DNA from: Candidatus Omnitrophota bacterium
GTDB lineage: Bacteria > Omnitrophota > Gorgyraeia > VGKH01
Assembly: GCA_016867135.1 (NCBI GenBank)
Contig: VGKH01000005.1
Coordinates: forward strand, 1-44,332
Reading direction: 5' to 3'
DNA: 44,332 nucleotides
Shown here: positions 1 through 9,101 of the stretch, one piece after another
Numbering within the stretch: position 1 is the stretch's first letter
Layout: every line of letters starts with the position of its first letter
Program-made: the position numbers and the translations under genes
The notes under the pieces: generated by a model
Seen by the model: only the letters and a program-made list of their open reading frames with translations
The model's database searches: none
What the model was told of the DNA's origin: nothing

Positions 1-1
1 G

Positions 2-1642
2 TTCCAGGCAAATGTCATTCCGCTTGAAATTCCGATCGGCGCAGAAGATAATTTCCGCGGGGTAATTGATTTATTGGAAATGAGAGCATGTATTTACGAT
101 GAAGAGTCCCAGGGAAAAGAAGTCAGGATTGAAGAGATCCCTGAAGATTTGAAAGAGACAGCAGATAAATATCGTCACCTTTTAATTGAGAAAATCGCCA
201 CCCACGACGACGCATTAATGCAGAAATATATGGAAACTAAAGACGCGATTTCTAAAGAAGAGATTGTCGCGGCGTTAAGGCGCGGCACAATCGCCAATAA
301 AATGGTGCCGCTTCTTTGCGGGGCAGCGCTGAAGAATAAGGGCGTGCAGAATCTTTTGGATGCAGTGGTGGCGTATCTTCCGTCGCCGGTGGATTTGCCG
401 GCAGTCAAGGCGCACGACGCCGAAGATCTCAATACGGAAATTGAAGTCCCGCCGGATTATAAAAATACCTTTGTAGGATTTGCCTTTAAGGTGCAGGCTG
501 ACCCGCATATGGGAAAATTGGTTTATGTCAGGATATATTCCGGTTATTTGCGAAACAGCACTTATATACTGAATGCCCGCAAAGATAAAAAAGAAAGGGT
601 CTCAAGAATTTTCCGCATGCACGCCAATCAGCGCGAGGCGATAGAGACGGCATTTGCCGGGGATATCGTGGCATTGATCGGAATGAACCATACCATAACC
701 GGAGACACGCTTTGCTCATTAAAAAAGCCTTTGCTTTTAGAGGCGATAGAATTTCCTACGCCGGTTGTCTCAATCAGCATTGTTCCGCAGAGCCGTTCAG
801 AACAGGACAAACTTGGTAAAGGCCTGGCTAAACTTATGGAGGAAGATCCTACGTTCCTGGTGCGCACCGACGAGGATACCAAGGAAACCGTGATTATGGG
901 CATGGGTGAATTGCATCTTGAGATTATCGTAGATAGATTAAAAAACGAATTCAATGTGCAGCCGGAAGTAGGCAGGCCCAAGGTTGCCTACAAAGAAACT
1001 ATTCTTGGTTCAGTGACCGAGGAATATAAACATGTGAAACAATCCGGCGGCAGGGGCCAATATGGGCATGTGGTCTTTGAGATTTCTCCGGGCGCGCGCG
1101 GGACAGAATTGGAATTTATCGACAGTATCAGAGGCGGGGCGATCCCCAAAAATTTTATTCCCTCGGTGGAAAAAGGGCTTAAGGAGCAGATGCTGCGGGG
1201 AGTTTTGGCGGGATATCCGGTCACCGACGTGAAAGTCAATCTGGTTGACGGTTCTTATCATGAAGTTGATTCAAGCGACATCGCATTTAAACTTGCGGCA
1301 ATGGGCGGCTTTAGAGCCGGGTTTATGAAATGTAATCCTGTGTTATTAGAACCGACTATGGCGCTTGAGATAAATGTCCCGGAAGAATATGTCAGCAATA
1401 TATCAGGGTATATCTTTTCCCGCAGGGGTAAGGTTATGAACATGGAGACAAAAGGGAATCAGAAACTGATTTTGGCAGAGGCGCCATTGTCTGAGATGTT
1501 CGGTTATGCCTCGGCATTCCGCTCCTTAACCAGCGGACACGTGCACGCTTCAATGCGTTTTGATAAATATACCCAGGTCCCGCAGGAAATCACTAATCGG
1601 ATTATAGAAGAGAAGCAGAAGGAAAAGGATAAGGCGAAATAG
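2..1642 (+). CDS. fusA: Elongation factor G, C-terminal part (cut by window start)
   Basis: This is the ribosomal translocase EF-G, a cytoplasmic GTPase that moves tRNA and mRNA after peptide transfer. The frame is open from base 2 and already reads as the end of the G domain (PIGAEDNFRGVIDLLEM), so the 5' part with the GTP-binding motifs lies outside the window; the TTG at 74 is internal and not a start. About 546 codons are present. Domain II is seen around FVGFAFKVQADPHMGKL, domain III around SISIVPQSRSEQDKLGKGL and GMGELHLEII, domain IV around KQSGGRGQYGHV, and domain V follows with EPTMALEINVPEEY. All blocks match ordinary EF-G with no visible disruption. The gene ends in a lysine- and glutamate-rich tail and is followed by an AT-rich spacer with a palindrome. 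The family call is secure; whether it is the main or a second EF-G copy cannot be told from this part. Confidence 0.96.
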   Translation, partial: FQANVIPLEIPIGAEDNFRGVIDLLEMRACIYDEESQGKEVRIEEIPEDLKETADKYRHLLIEKIATHDDALMQKYMETKDAISKEEIVAALRRGTIANKMVPLLCGAALKNKGVQNLLDAVVAYLPSPVDLPAVKAHDAEDLNTEIEVPPDYKNTFVGFAFKVQADPHMGKLVYVRIYSGYLRNSTYILNARKDKKERVSRIFRMHANQREAIETAFAGDIVALIGMNHTITGDTLCSLKKPLLLEAIEFPTPVVSISIVPQSRSEQDKLGKGLAKLMEEDPTFLVRTDEDTKETVIMGMGELHLEIIVDRLKNEFNVQPEVGRPKVAYKETILGSVTEEYKHVKQSGGRGQYGHVVFEISPGARGTELEFIDSIRGGAIPKNFIPSVEKGLKEQMLRGVLAGYPVTDVKVNLVDGSYHEVDSSDIAFKLAAMGGFRAGFMKCNPVLLEPTMALEINVPEEYVSNISGYIFSRRGKVMNMETKGNQKLILAEAPLSEMFGYASAFRSLTSGHVHASMRFDKYTQVPQEITNRIIEEKQKEKDKAK

Positions 1643-1696
1643 AGGAAAAAAATGAAAGGAAAAAGTGAGAAGTAAAAAGGAAAAAGCACAAGTTAA

Positions 1697-1723
1697 AATT
1701 CAAAAGTTTTGTACTTTTGAATT
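1697..1723. repeat. AT-rich hairpin of the AATTCAAAAG repeat type
   Basis: Arms AATTCAAAAG (1697-1706) and CTTTTGAATT (1714-1723) are perfect inverted 10-mers with a 7-base loop. The same AATTCAAAAG word recurs at 24734-24832 and inside valS near 39251-39280, so this is probably a member of a dispersed repeat family and not a dedicated terminator; there is no T tract after it. The rest of the 143-bp spacer between fusA and gatC is AT-rich with no convincing promoter. Confidence 0.6.
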
Positions 1724-1785
1724 AAAACAAAAATAGGCAGAAAAAATCTACCCAATTTTTATAACCTATGATATAGTAAAACGAT

Positions 1786-2070
1786 ATGATTACGAAAAAA
1801 GACGTAGAATATGTGGCAAAGCTGGCAAGAATCGGCTTTAGCGAAAGCGAAATTGAGCAGTTTACCAAGCAGCTGGGAGCAATCCTGGAATATATCGGGA
1901 AATTGAACGAGCTGGATATATCTAAAGTTGAGCCGACCAGCCATGTTTTGCCGATTAAGAATGTCTACCGGGAAGATGTTTTGAAGAAGTCCCTACCCGT
2001 AGAAGAAGTAATGAAAATAGCAGTGGCAAAGGATAAGAATCAGTTTAAAGTGCCGAAAGTAATTGAATAG
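1786..2070 (+). CDS. gatC: Asp-tRNA(Asn)/Glu-tRNA(Gln) amidotransferase subunit C
   Basis: GatC is the small clamp subunit that stabilises the GatA-GatB complex; GatCAB converts misacylated Glu-tRNA(Gln) and/or Asp-tRNA(Asn) to the cognate amide forms. The 94-residue protein has the usual length and the family pattern: an N-terminal helix (DVEYVAKLARIGFSESE), a second helix (LGAILEYIGKLNELDISKVEPTSH, read in two parts) and the C-terminal segment with LREDV-like sequence (YREDVLKK) and KVPKVIE. The ATG at 1786 is the natural start; no strong ribosome binding site is visible. gatA and gatB follow in order, separated by copies of a palindromic repeat at 2088 and 3620. Confidence 0.95.
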   Translation: MITKKDVEYVAKLARIGFSESEIEQFTKQLGAILEYIGKLNELDISKVEPTSHVLPIKNVYREDVLKKSLPVEEVMKIAVAKDKNQFKVPKVIE

Positions 2071-2087
2071 AAGAAGGAAAGTTTTTG

Positions 2088-2172
2088 AACGCAGATAGTC
2101 GCAGATTGCACGCAGATGGTCGCAGATAAGATATCTGCGTAAATCTGCGTTAGATTTGCGTTAATCTGTGTT
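2088..2172. repeat. CGCAGAT palindromic repeat, copy 1 (gatC-gatA spacer)
   Basis: An 85-bp element made of about four CGCAGAT-type units in the left arm and four ATCTGCG-type units in the right arm, spaced by about 3-4 bases, so the transcript could fold into a long interrupted hairpin. It fills nearly the whole spacer between gatC and gatA. It is most similar to the copy at 40777-40861 (same length and mostly identical). No open reading frame of its own. Confidence 0.9.
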
Positions 2173-2186
2173 AAGAAAATGATTAA

Positions 2187-3608
2187 ATGAATCTACACGA
2201 ATTAACTGCCCACCAAATTATTAAAGACAAAGTCAATCCGAGAGAGCTGCGCAAAGCTTTAGAAGAACGCATCAGTGCGGTTGATAAAAGGGTCAAGGCT
2301 GTTTTGCGCCTTTGCCCTGATAAAGGCGAAGTAGGCAAAGGCGTATTATCCGGAGTTCCAATTGCCATCAAAGATAATATTTGTATCAAAGATCACCTTA
2401 CGACTTGCGCTTCTCATATTTTAGACGGATTTAAACCGCCGTATGATGCGACCGTTATTACTAAATTACGCAACGCCGGGGCCAATCTTCTTTGTAGCAC
2501 CAACATGGATGAGTTTGCCTTTGGTTCATCGACGGAAAATTCATTCTACGGGCCGACGCATAATCCCTGGGATTTGGAGCGTGTCCCGGGCGGCTCAAGC
2601 GGAGGTTCAGCTGCAGCCGTGGCATCAGATCAAGCCACGATGGCTTTAGGTTCCGATACTGGCGGCTCAATCAGGCAGCCGGCTTCATTTTGCGGTGTGG
2701 TGGGATTAAAACCGACTTATGGAAGAGTTTCCCGCTACGGATTAATCGCTTTTGGCTCAAGCCTTGATCAGATCGGTCCATTGACCAAAGACGTCGAAGA
2801 TAGCGCCTTGCTTTTAAATGTGATTGCCGGATATGATCCCAATGATTCAACTTCCGTGGATACTCCGGTTCCGGATTATACCAAATCATTAATTAAAGAT
2901 GTTAAAGGATTGAAAATTGGGATTCCCAAGGAATATTTTATTGAGGGAATTGATAAAGAAGTAAAAGATGCAGTTTGGGCTGCAATTAATCTTTTAAAAA
3001 AGTTGGGCGCGGATTATAAAGAGATATCGCTGCCGCACACCGAATACGCCGTGCCGACATATTATATCGTGGCAACATCCGAGGCAAGTTCCAATTTGGC
3101 TAGGTTTGACGGCGTGCAGTATGGATTAAGAAGCAAGGCTGCCAAAAAAGAAATCTCCGATTTGATTGATATGTACTTTGCCTCGCGAGAGGCTGGATTC
3201 GGAAAAGAAGCAAAGCGCAGGATTATGCTCGGGACTTATGCTCTTTCCTCAGGATATTATGAAGCATATTATTTGAGGGCGCTAAAGGTGCGCACGCTTA
3301 TCAAGCGCGATTTTGATGAAGCCTTTAAATCGGTAGATTGTATTATCACTCCGACATCGCCTACGGGCGCATTTAAGATCGGAGAAAAAACCGAAGATCC
3401 GCTCTCCATGTATTTATCGGACATATTTACTATCTCCACAAATCTGGCGGGAATTCCCGGGATTTCCATTCCTTGCGGATTTATGAAAAATAATTTGCCC
3501 GTAGGTTTGCAGATTTTAGCCAAGCCATTCGCTGAAGAGGCATTATTTAAAGTCGCCTATACTTATGAGCAAAATACCGAATGGCATAAACAAAAACCGA
3601 AATTATGA
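2187..3608 (+). CDS. gatA: Asp-tRNA(Asn)/Glu-tRNA(Gln) amidotransferase subunit A
   Basis: GatA is the glutaminase of the tRNA-dependent amidotransferase and releases ammonia that is channelled to GatB. The 473-residue protein is an amidase-signature enzyme. The catalytic triad is visible: Lys62 in IAIKDNI, Ser137 in the GGSSGGSA loop and the nucleophile Ser161 in TGGSIRQPA; the spacings (75 and 24 residues) equal those of characterised GatA. The downstream signature [14 protein letters not shown] and the C-terminal [11 protein letters not shown] block are intact. The ATG at 2187 follows the repeat closely, with only a weak Shine-Dalgarno-like TAAGAAAA. Together with gatC and gatB it implies that this organism makes Gln-tRNA and/or Asn-tRNA by the indirect route. 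Confidence 0.97.
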   Translation: MNLHELTAHQIIKDKVNPRELRKALEERISAVDKRVKAVLRLCPDKGEVGKGVLSGVPIAIKDNICIKDHLTTCASHILDGFKPPYDATVITKLRNAGANLLCSTNMDEFAFGSSTENSFYGPTHNPWDLERVPGGSSGGSAAAVASDQATMALGSDTGGSIRQPASFCGVVGLKPTYGRVSRYGLIAFGSSLDQIGPLTKDVEDSALLLNVIAGYDPNDSTSVDTPVPDYTKSLIKDVKGLKIGIPKEYFIEGIDKEVKDAVWAAINLLKKLGADYKEISLPHTEYAVPTYYIVATSEASSNLARFDGVQYGLRSKAAKKEISDLIDMYFASREAGFGKEAKRRIMLGTYALSSGYYEAYYLRALKVRTLIKRDFDEAFKSVDCIITPTSPTGAFKIGEKTEDPLSMYLSDIFTISTNLAGIPGISIPCGFMKNNLPVGLQILAKPFAEEALFKVAYTYEQNTEWHKQKPKL

Positions 3609-3619
3609 TAAAAATGTTT

Positions 3620-3701
3620 AACGCAGATAATCGCAAATCAAACGCAGATACACGCAGATTTATCTGCGACCATCTGCGTGAAATCCGCGAAAATCTGCGT
3701 T
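3620..3701. repeat. CGCAGAT palindromic repeat, copy 2 (gatA-gatB spacer)
   Basis: An 82-bp element of the same architecture as the one at 2088, but in sequence detail closest to the copy inside valS (39426-39507): both share the AATCAAACGCAGATA core on the left and the GACCAT motif on the right. It occupies most of the gatA-gatB spacer. Confidence 0.9.
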
Positions 3702-3718
3702 AAGAAAGTATTTTGATT

Positions 3719-5131
3719 ATGCAATACGAAACAGTTATCGGATTAGAAGTCCACGTTCATCTTAAGACCAAGACCAAGGCATTCTGCGGTTGCTCGACGG
3801 AGTTCGGGCAGGATCCTAATAGCCAGACTTGTCCGGTCTGCCTGGGTTTGCCGGGGAGCTTGCCGGTTTTGAATAAGAGGGCGCTTGAGCTTACGATCAA
3901 GACCGCGCTTGCATTAGATTGCAAAGTGAATAATTATCTGAAATTTGACAGAAAGAATTATTATTACCCGGATTTGCCGAAGAATTATCAGATTTCTCAA
4001 TACGATATGCCGATTTCATCAAATGGATTTATAATTTTATCCAGCGGAAAGAAAATCAAGATTAGGCGCGCGCATCTGGAGGAGGATGCGGGAAAATTAA
4101 TCCATGAAACAGATTCAAGTCTGGTAGATTATAATCGCTCGGGCATGCCGCTTCTGGAGATTGTCAGCGAGCCGGATATCAATTCCCCGGATGAGGCTTA
4201 TGAATATCTAACTAATCTGAAATTGATTTTACAATATATCGGCGTTTCGGATTGCGATATGGAAAAAGGGACTCTTCGCTGCGACGCCAATATCTCATTA
4301 AGAAAAATGGGAGATAAGGAGTTGGGCGTTAAAACCGAACTTAAGAATATGAATTCATTTAAGGCGGTAAAAGAGGCTCTACAGTTTGAAATTAACCGTC
4401 AGGCCGAGGCTTTAAATAACGGCGAGCGCATAATTCAAGACACGCGGCTTTGGGATGGCCAGAAAGAAATCACTGTTTCAATGCGTTCAAAAGAAGAAGC
4501 GCACGATTACCGGTATTTTCCCGAGCCGGACTTGGTGCCGTTTAGCATTGAACAGAATTTTATCGATCAAATTAAAAAAGAAATTCCTGAGTTGCCGCAG
4601 GCAAGAGCATCGCGTTTTATAAAAGATTTACAGCTTAGCGAATACGATGCAAATGTAATTATCCAAGATAAGGCGCTCGCCGATTATTTTGAAGAATGCG
4701 CCAAGCTTTATAAAAATGCAAAAAATATTAGCAATTGGCTCTTGGGTGCTGTATCATCAGAGATCAACTCGCGTAAAGCGAGCATCCAGGAATTAAAATT
4801 AAAGCCTGAGGATTTAGTTGGCTTAATTGAAGAAGTAGATAAGGCAACGGTCAGCAATCTAGCGGCCAAGGAAATCTTAACCCTTATGATTGACTCCGGA
4901 AAATCCGCCAGCGCGATTATTAGCGAAAAGGGGCTGGCCCAGGTTTCTGATGAGGGCGAGCTGGGGAGATTGGCCGATGAAGCAATCAAAGAGAATTCCA
5001 AATCTGTCGAGGATTATAAGGCGGGGAAAGAAAATGCGCTCATGTTTTTGGTGGGCCAGGTAATGAAAAAATCAAAAGGAAAAGCAAATCCAAAAGTCGT
5101 GGGAGAAATATTAAGGGGGAAATTAAAATGA
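3719..5131 (+). CDS. gatB: Asp-tRNA(Asn)/Glu-tRNA(Gln) amidotransferase subunit B
   Basis: GatB binds the misacylated tRNA, phosphorylates the acyl group and transfers ammonia from GatA. The start is set at the ATG at 3719 (MQYETVIGLEVHVHLKT), six bases inside the longest open frame, which would need a TTG. The cradle domain carries zinc-ligand cysteines (CGCSTEFG and CPVCLGLPG) and the family signatures DLPKNYQISQYDMPI and LEEDAGKL...YNRSGMPLLEI. The C-terminal third (from about residue 320) is the helical and YqeY-like tRNA-binding region ending in KVVGEILRGKLK. Its length of 470 residues is normal. The stop overlaps the ATG of the following protease by four bases (ATGA), implying translational coupling. 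Confidence 0.96.
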   Translation: MQYETVIGLEVHVHLKTKTKAFCGCSTEFGQDPNSQTCPVCLGLPGSLPVLNKRALELTIKTALALDCKVNNYLKFDRKNYYYPDLPKNYQISQYDMPISSNGFIILSSGKKIKIRRAHLEEDAGKLIHETDSSLVDYNRSGMPLLEIVSEPDINSPDEAYEYLTNLKLILQYIGVSDCDMEKGTLRCDANISLRKMGDKELGVKTELKNMNSFKAVKEALQFEINRQAEALNNGERIIQDTRLWDGQKEITVSMRSKEEAHDYRYFPEPDLVPFSIEQNFIDQIKKEIPELPQARASRFIKDLQLSEYDANVIIQDKALADYFEECAKLYKNAKNISNWLLGAVSSEINSRKASIQELKLKPEDLVGLIEEVDKATVSNLAAKEILTLMIDSGKSASAIISEKGLAQVSDEGELGRLADEAIKENSKSVEDYKAGKENALMFLVGQVMKKSKGKANPKVVGEILRGKLK

Positions 5132-6399
5132 AGCTTAGGAGAATTTTTACTTGGGTGCTTGTAGTCGGTATCACCATGTTTGTAACCGCGGTGGCGGTTT
5201 CGGAAATAGAAAAGAAGCAGAGAGACGAGATCTATAAGCAGATAGAATTATTTACTTATGCTTTTTCCGTAATCAAATCTGAATATGTCAGCGATCCGGC
5301 TCCGAAAGACCTGATATATGGGGCATTAAAAGGGATGCTTGCCGGATTGGATTCTCATAGCCAGTTTATGGATCCCGATACATATAACGAATTAAAAGTT
5401 GAGACCGAAGGAAAGTTCGGTGGATTAGGAATCGAGATTTCTATCAAGGATTCATTACTTACGATTATTACTCCCATAGAAGACACGCCAGCCTGGAAGG
5501 TTGGGCTTAAGGCCGGGGACAGGATAGTGAAGATCGGCGATGAGCTGACCAGGGATTTTACTCTAACCGATGCAGTTAAAAGGTTGCGCGGCAAGCCGGG
5601 GACGAGCGTTACTATCACCGTGCTTCGCGAGAGCGAGGGAAAGCTTCTACCTTTTACAATTGAGCGCGCAATTATAAATATCAAAGATGTAAAAGAAGCA
5701 AAGATCCTAGAGGACAATATCGGATATATACGTTTGGTGGAATTCCGCGAGAACACCGAGAAGGCGATGGATAAGGCGCTAACTGAACTTAAAAAACAAA
5801 ATGCTAATTGCGTAATCCTTGATTTACGTAATAATCCCGGCGGGCTATTGGATTCCGCGGTAAAAGTGACTAATTTTTTCATCGAACCGGGGAAAACCAT
5901 TGTTTACACCAAGGGGAGAAAATTGCTCCAGAATATTACCTTTAAATCAAGTTCCGATAAACCTATCCTTGACTGGCCAATGGTGGTTTTGGTAAATGAG
6001 GGCAGCGCTTCGGGGAGCGAGATCGTCGCCGGAGCTTTACAGGATTACAAAAGGGCGATAATCTTAGGGGCCAAGACATTCGGCAAGGGCTCGGTGCAGA
6101 CAGTGATCCCTCTTGCCGACGGTTCGGCACTCAGGCTTACCACCAGCGAATATTTTATCCCTTCGGGCAAAAACATAAATAAAGAGGGCGTTACTCCTGA
6201 CGTCAAGGTAGATCAAAAAGTTGTAGAACTAAAAGATGCAACGGACACAGAGACATTATTTAAAGAAATCCTTGATGGCAAGACCCCGGCAAAGGATGAG
6301 AAGAAAGCAGATGCGGATTATAAATCTGATTATCAGCTGGTCAGGGCAATTGACCTTTTAAAAGGTATACGCGTATTTAAACAGCAAGATAAAAAATAG
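5128..6399 (+). CDS. S41-family C-terminal processing peptidase (CtpA-like) with PDZ domain
   Basis: A periplasm-facing serine protease of the CtpA/Prc type, which trims or degrades envelope proteins from their C-termini. Residues 6-26 form a hydrophobic N-terminal anchor or signal (RRIFTWVLVVGITMFVTAVA). A PDZ domain spans about residues 90-175 (KFGGLGIEIS...GLKAGDRIVKIG), followed by the S41 core with LDLRNNPGG. The catalytic pair is visible: nucleophile Ser295 in NEGSASGSEIV and Lys320 in TFGKGSVQ, 25 residues apart as in Prc. The 423-residue length is typical. It overlaps gatB by four bases and is followed 11 bases later by an envelope deacetylase-like gene, a pairing common in Gram-negative-type genomes. 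Confidence 0.93.
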   Translation: MKLRRIFTWVLVVGITMFVTAVAVSEIEKKQRDEIYKQIELFTYAFSVIKSEYVSDPAPKDLIYGALKGMLAGLDSHSQFMDPDTYNELKVETEGKFGGLGIEISIKDSLLTIITPIEDTPAWKVGLKAGDRIVKIGDELTRDFTLTDAVKRLRGKPGTSVTITVLRESEGKLLPFTIERAIINIKDVKEAKILEDNIGYIRLVEFRENTEKAMDKALTELKKQNANCVILDLRNNPGGLLDSAVKVTNFFIEPGKTIVYTKGRKLLQNITFKSSSDKPILDWPMVVLVNEGSASGSEIVAGALQDYKRAIILGAKTFGKGSVQTVIPLADGSALRLTTSEYFIPSGKNINKEGVTPDVKVDQKVVELKDATDTETLFKEILDGKTPAKDEKKADADYKSDYQLVRAIDLLKGIRVFKQQDKK

Positions 6400-6410
6400 A
6401 CCTCCATTTT

Positions 6411-7193
6411 ATGAGAAAGAAATCTAGCCAAATCTTAATTATCGTACTTTGCTCCATTGTGGCAATCCAGGCGGTTTTTATAGTCGTCTTATTAAAAAAA
6501 GAGAGAAAGCCGGTTGTGAAAATCAAGAAGGCGAAAGTAGCCATAGTCCTGGATGATTGGGGCTACAATCTTAAACACATAAACTTTATAAAAGAGTCAA
6601 AATTACCGATGACCATTTCGATTCTTCCTTTTTTACCTTACTCTAAACAAATCTCCGAAGAGGCCGAAGGAAATAATCTGGAAGTCATTGTGCATTTGCC
6701 CTTAGAGCCTCATAATTGGCGAAAGGTAAACGTAGAAAAAAAGGTAATCCTTGGCTCGATGAAAAAAGACGAGATTTTGAAAATTCTTAGCGATTCGTTC
6801 AAAAGTGTCCTTCACGCGAAGGGAATCTCTAACCATATGGGGTCAAAAGCCACAGAGGATAAAGATTTGATGAGCGTTATTTTTGGCGAATTGAAGAAAA
6901 AAAGATTGTATTTTCTGGATAGTTTCGTGACGCCTAAAACTGTCTGCGAGGATTTGGCAGCCGATATGAATGTTGCATTCGCCCAGAGGACGATATTCTT
7001 GGATAACGAGGCGGATAGTGAATATATACACGGACAGTTAATGTCGCTTCTAGACCACGCTTCAAGGCACGGAGAGGCAATCGGCATTGGCCACGACAGG
7101 GACATGACCCTAAAAGTTATCAAAGAATTCTTACCTAAGATAAATAAAGAGAAATACGAAGTTGTTTTTGTTTCCGATTTGGTAAATAGATGA
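6411..7193 (+). CDS. Divergent polysaccharide deacetylase family protein (DUF610/YibQ-like)
   Basis: The family belongs to the divergent NodB-like polysaccharide deacetylases found beside S41 peptidases; the substrate is not established. An N-terminal hydrophobic segment (about residues 7-28, ILIIVLCSIVAIQAVFIVVL) anchors the protein or exports it. The catalytic-like fold begins at KVAIVLDDWGYN (a double Asp, as in NodB enzymes), continues with MTISILPFLPYS, VIVHLPLEP, ISNHMGSKATED, LYFLDSFVTPKT and ends with GIGHDRDMTLKVI. These blocks match the family well and the length (260) is normal. The stop overlaps the tsaD start by four bases. Confidence is high for the family, low for any particular substrate. 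Confidence 0.88.
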   Translation: MRKKSSQILIIVLCSIVAIQAVFIVVLLKKERKPVVKIKKAKVAIVLDDWGYNLKHINFIKESKLPMTISILPFLPYSKQISEEAEGNNLEVIVHLPLEPHNWRKVNVEKKVILGSMKKDEILKILSDSFKSVLHAKGISNHMGSKATEDKDLMSVIFGELKKKRLYFLDSFVTPKTVCEDLAADMNVAFAQRTIFLDNEADSEYIHGQLMSLLDHASRHGEAIGIGHDRDMTLKVIKEFLPKINKEKYEVVFVSDLVNR

Positions 7194-8152
7194 TAGTTTT
7201 AGGTATCGAGACTTCTTGCGACGAGACTTCAGCCTCAGTGGTAAAAGACGGCAGGAAGATTTTATCCAATATTGTAGCTTCCAGTCTTTCGCAACATAAG
7301 AAATTCGGCGGGATAGTCCCGGAGATCGCATCCAGGGCGCACCTTGAGTCGATTAATTTTGTGGTTAAAGAGGCGCTGGCGCAATCAAAGAAGCAATTAA
7401 AAGACATAGATCTGGTTGCAGTGACGTCTGATCCGGGGCTTATCGGTTCTTTGTTGGTCGGAATATCATTTGCCCGGGCGTTAAGTTTTGCGATAAGGAA
7501 GCCGATCGTAGAAGTTGACCACGTGTTAGCGCACCTTTATTCGGTTTTTTTAGAAGAAGATGTACCTAGGTTTCCTTTTGTGGGGATGGTTATCTCCGGA
7601 GGGCACACCAATCTTTATAAGGTTAAGGACTTTTGTTCTTTTAAGCTTTTAGGTACGACTTTAGATGACGCGGCAGGAGAGGCTTTTGATAAGGTGGCAA
7701 AGATTTTGAAATTAGGCTTTCCCGGAGGCCCGATAATTGATAAAGTATCTGGCAACATCAAAGATTTTAAAATAAAATTCAATTACTCAAAACTTCCAGG
7801 TACTTTTAATTTTAGTTTTAGCGGGCTTAAGACTACAGTTTTGTATTACGTGAATAAAGACTGGGATAAGAAAAAAATAAGCGCCAAAGACATCGCGGCT
7901 GGTTTCCAGGAAGCAGTTGTCAATAATCTTGTCGAGAAATCGTTATCTGCTTGCAGGAAACTTAAGATCAAAAGATTGGTTTTAGGCGGCGGAGTCGTGG
8001 CCAATTCAAGATTAAGAGAAAAATTATTGAGCGAGGCAAAAATACAAGGCGTAAAAGTTTATTTTCCTCAAAAAGCTTTATGCCTTGATAATGCTGCCAT
8101 GGTAGCTGGATTAGGTTACCGGGTTTTCAAAAAAGGAGGTGGCGTTTGTTAG
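7190..8152 (+). CDS. tsaD: tRNA N6-threonylcarbamoyladenosine (t6A37) transferase TsaD
   Basis: TsaD transfers the threonylcarbamoyl group to A37 of ANN-decoding tRNAs, working with TsaB, TsaC and TsaE. The 320-residue protein starts MIVLGIETSCDETSASVV (the ASKHA phosphate-1 motif), has the metal-binding HxxxH at His111/His115 (VDHVLAHLYS), the GMVISGGHTNLY block, the LGGGVVANSRLRE block and the C-terminal CLDNAAMVAGLGY. Nothing essential is missing. The gene is tightly packed: it overlaps the upstream deacetylase by 4 bases and the downstream MgtC-like gene by 7. Confidence 0.96.
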   Translation: MIVLGIETSCDETSASVVKDGRKILSNIVASSLSQHKKFGGIVPEIASRAHLESINFVVKEALAQSKKQLKDIDLVAVTSDPGLIGSLLVGISFARALSFAIRKPIVEVDHVLAHLYSVFLEEDVPRFPFVGMVISGGHTNLYKVKDFCSFKLLGTTLDDAAGEAFDKVAKILKLGFPGGPIIDKVSGNIKDFKIKFNYSKLPGTFNFSFSGLKTTVLYYVNKDWDKKKISAKDIAAGFQEAVVNNLVEKSLSACRKLKIKRLVLGGGVVANSRLREKLLSEAKIQGVKVYFPQKALCLDNAAMVAGLGYRVFKKGGGVC

Positions 8153-8577
8153 GCTATCAAGAAGTGTTATTGCGCTTGCTGGCGTCGGTTATCCTGGGTG
8201 GACTTATAGGTTTAGAGCGCGAACTAAGGCACAGAGGTGCAGGTTTTAGGACTCATACCTTGGTCAGCATCGGTTCGGCATTGATTATGTTGACATCGCT
8301 TTATGTTTTTGATATATATAAAGATGTAGCAAGTGTCGATCCAACGCGTATCGCTTCGGGAGTCATTACCGGCATTGGTTTCTTGTGCGCCGGGGCCATC
8401 ATGCGTTACGGCGGTTCAGTGAGGGGCCTGACAACAGCGGCTTGCCTTTGGGTTACCGCGGCAGTCGGTTTGGCTTGCGGTTGCGGTTTTTACTACGCGG
8501 CAATTGTCTCTACAATAATAATATTAATAGTTTTACAGGTGTTTCGCAAATTCGAAAAACATTTAGGCAAAGAATAA
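8146..8577 (+). CDS. MgtC/SapB family membrane protein
   Basis: A small inner-membrane protein of the MgtC family; members are linked to magnesium limitation and, in pathogens, to ATP synthase control, but the role here is unknown. The start is TTG at 8146, decided by a perfect AGGAGG at 8134-8139 with six-base spacing; it lies inside the end of tsaD. The 143 residues contain about four membrane helices and the family motifs GGLIGLERELRHRGAGFRTH (conserved Arg/Glu-rich loop), GSALIMLTS, TGIGFLCAGAIM and VRGLTTAACLWVTAA. The large C-terminal ACT-like domain of MgtC proper is absent, so it belongs to the short SapB-type group. Confidence 0.9.
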   Translation: MLGYQEVLLRLLASVILGGLIGLERELRHRGAGFRTHTLVSIGSALIMLTSLYVFDIYKDVASVDPTRIASGVITGIGFLCAGAIMRYGGSVRGLTTAACLWVTAAVGLACGCGFYYAAIVSTIIILIVLQVFRKFEKHLGKE

Positions 8578-8595
8578 TGAAAGGAGGGAAGAAAA

Positions 8596-9099
8596 ATGGC
8601 TTTTAAAGAGAAAAAGACAGATGATAAGATTCTTGACGTTGATGCAAGTATGCAGGGTACTTTATCTTTTAAAGACCCGGTGAATCTGCGCATTAACGGT
8701 CACTTTGACGGCACTCTTGAGACGAAAGGCAATTTGACAATCGGGGAGACTGCTAGCGTGACTGCTCATATCGTTGGCGAGAATATTATCATTGCAGGCA
8801 GAGTCAAGGGTGATGTTGTAGCGATGACAAGGTTGGTGTTTCTTCCGACGGCGGTATTTCACGGAGATATCAAAACACCAAAACTCAACATTGTTGAAGG
8901 CGCAGTATTCCAGGGCAAATGCAATATGATCCAGGATCTTTTGGATGCGGATGAAGTATCAAGATTTCTTGAGATAGACAAGAATTCTCTTCTTGACTGG
9001 GCAAATTCCGGAAAGATACCGGCAGTAAAGGAAGGCAACAGCTGGAGATTTGAACGCACAAAGATCGAAGAGTGGGTGGCATCAGGTAAGATCCGTTAA
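8596..9099 (+). CDS. Bactofilin fused to excisionase-type HTH DNA-binding domain
   Basis: Residues about 10-110 are a bactofilin (polymer-forming cytoskeletal) domain: a right-handed beta-helix with the repeating glycine/hydrophobic rhythm seen in NLRINGHFDGTLETKGNL, IGETASVTAHIVGENIIIAG and GAVFQGKCNM. Residues about 113-167 form a winged HTH of the excisionase/MerR-like type (LDADEVSRFLEIDKNSLLDW, then GKIPAVKEGNSWRFERTKIE and EWVASGKIR). Bactofilins polymerise without nucleotide at the cell envelope; the HTH would allow polymer-DNA contact, which is inference. A strong AGGAGG precedes the ATG at 8596. The next gene, only two bases downstream, has a paralogous HTH on a membrane anchor. The fusion is clear in the sequence; the function is not known. 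Confidence 0.88.
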   Translation: MAFKEKKTDDKILDVDASMQGTLSFKDPVNLRINGHFDGTLETKGNLTIGETASVTAHIVGENIIIAGRVKGDVVAMTRLVFLPTAVFHGDIKTPKLNIVEGAVFQGKCNMIQDLLDADEVSRFLEIDKNSLLDWANSGKIPAVKEGNSWRFERTKIEEWVASGKIR

Positions 9100-9101
9100 T
9101 T

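Noticed and set aside
74-76. TTG as the start of EF-G
   Set aside because: The frame is open to the window edge and already encodes G-domain sequence upstream of it.
2088-2172. CGCAGAT units as a CRISPR array
   Set aside because: The units are 7 bases with 3-4 base spacers and reverse orientation in the second half; this is a palindrome, and there are no cas genes.
5355-5900. 181-codon antisense frame within the S41 protease
   Set aside because: Serine- and leucine-rich reverse translation of a conserved gene, no start signal, no family match.
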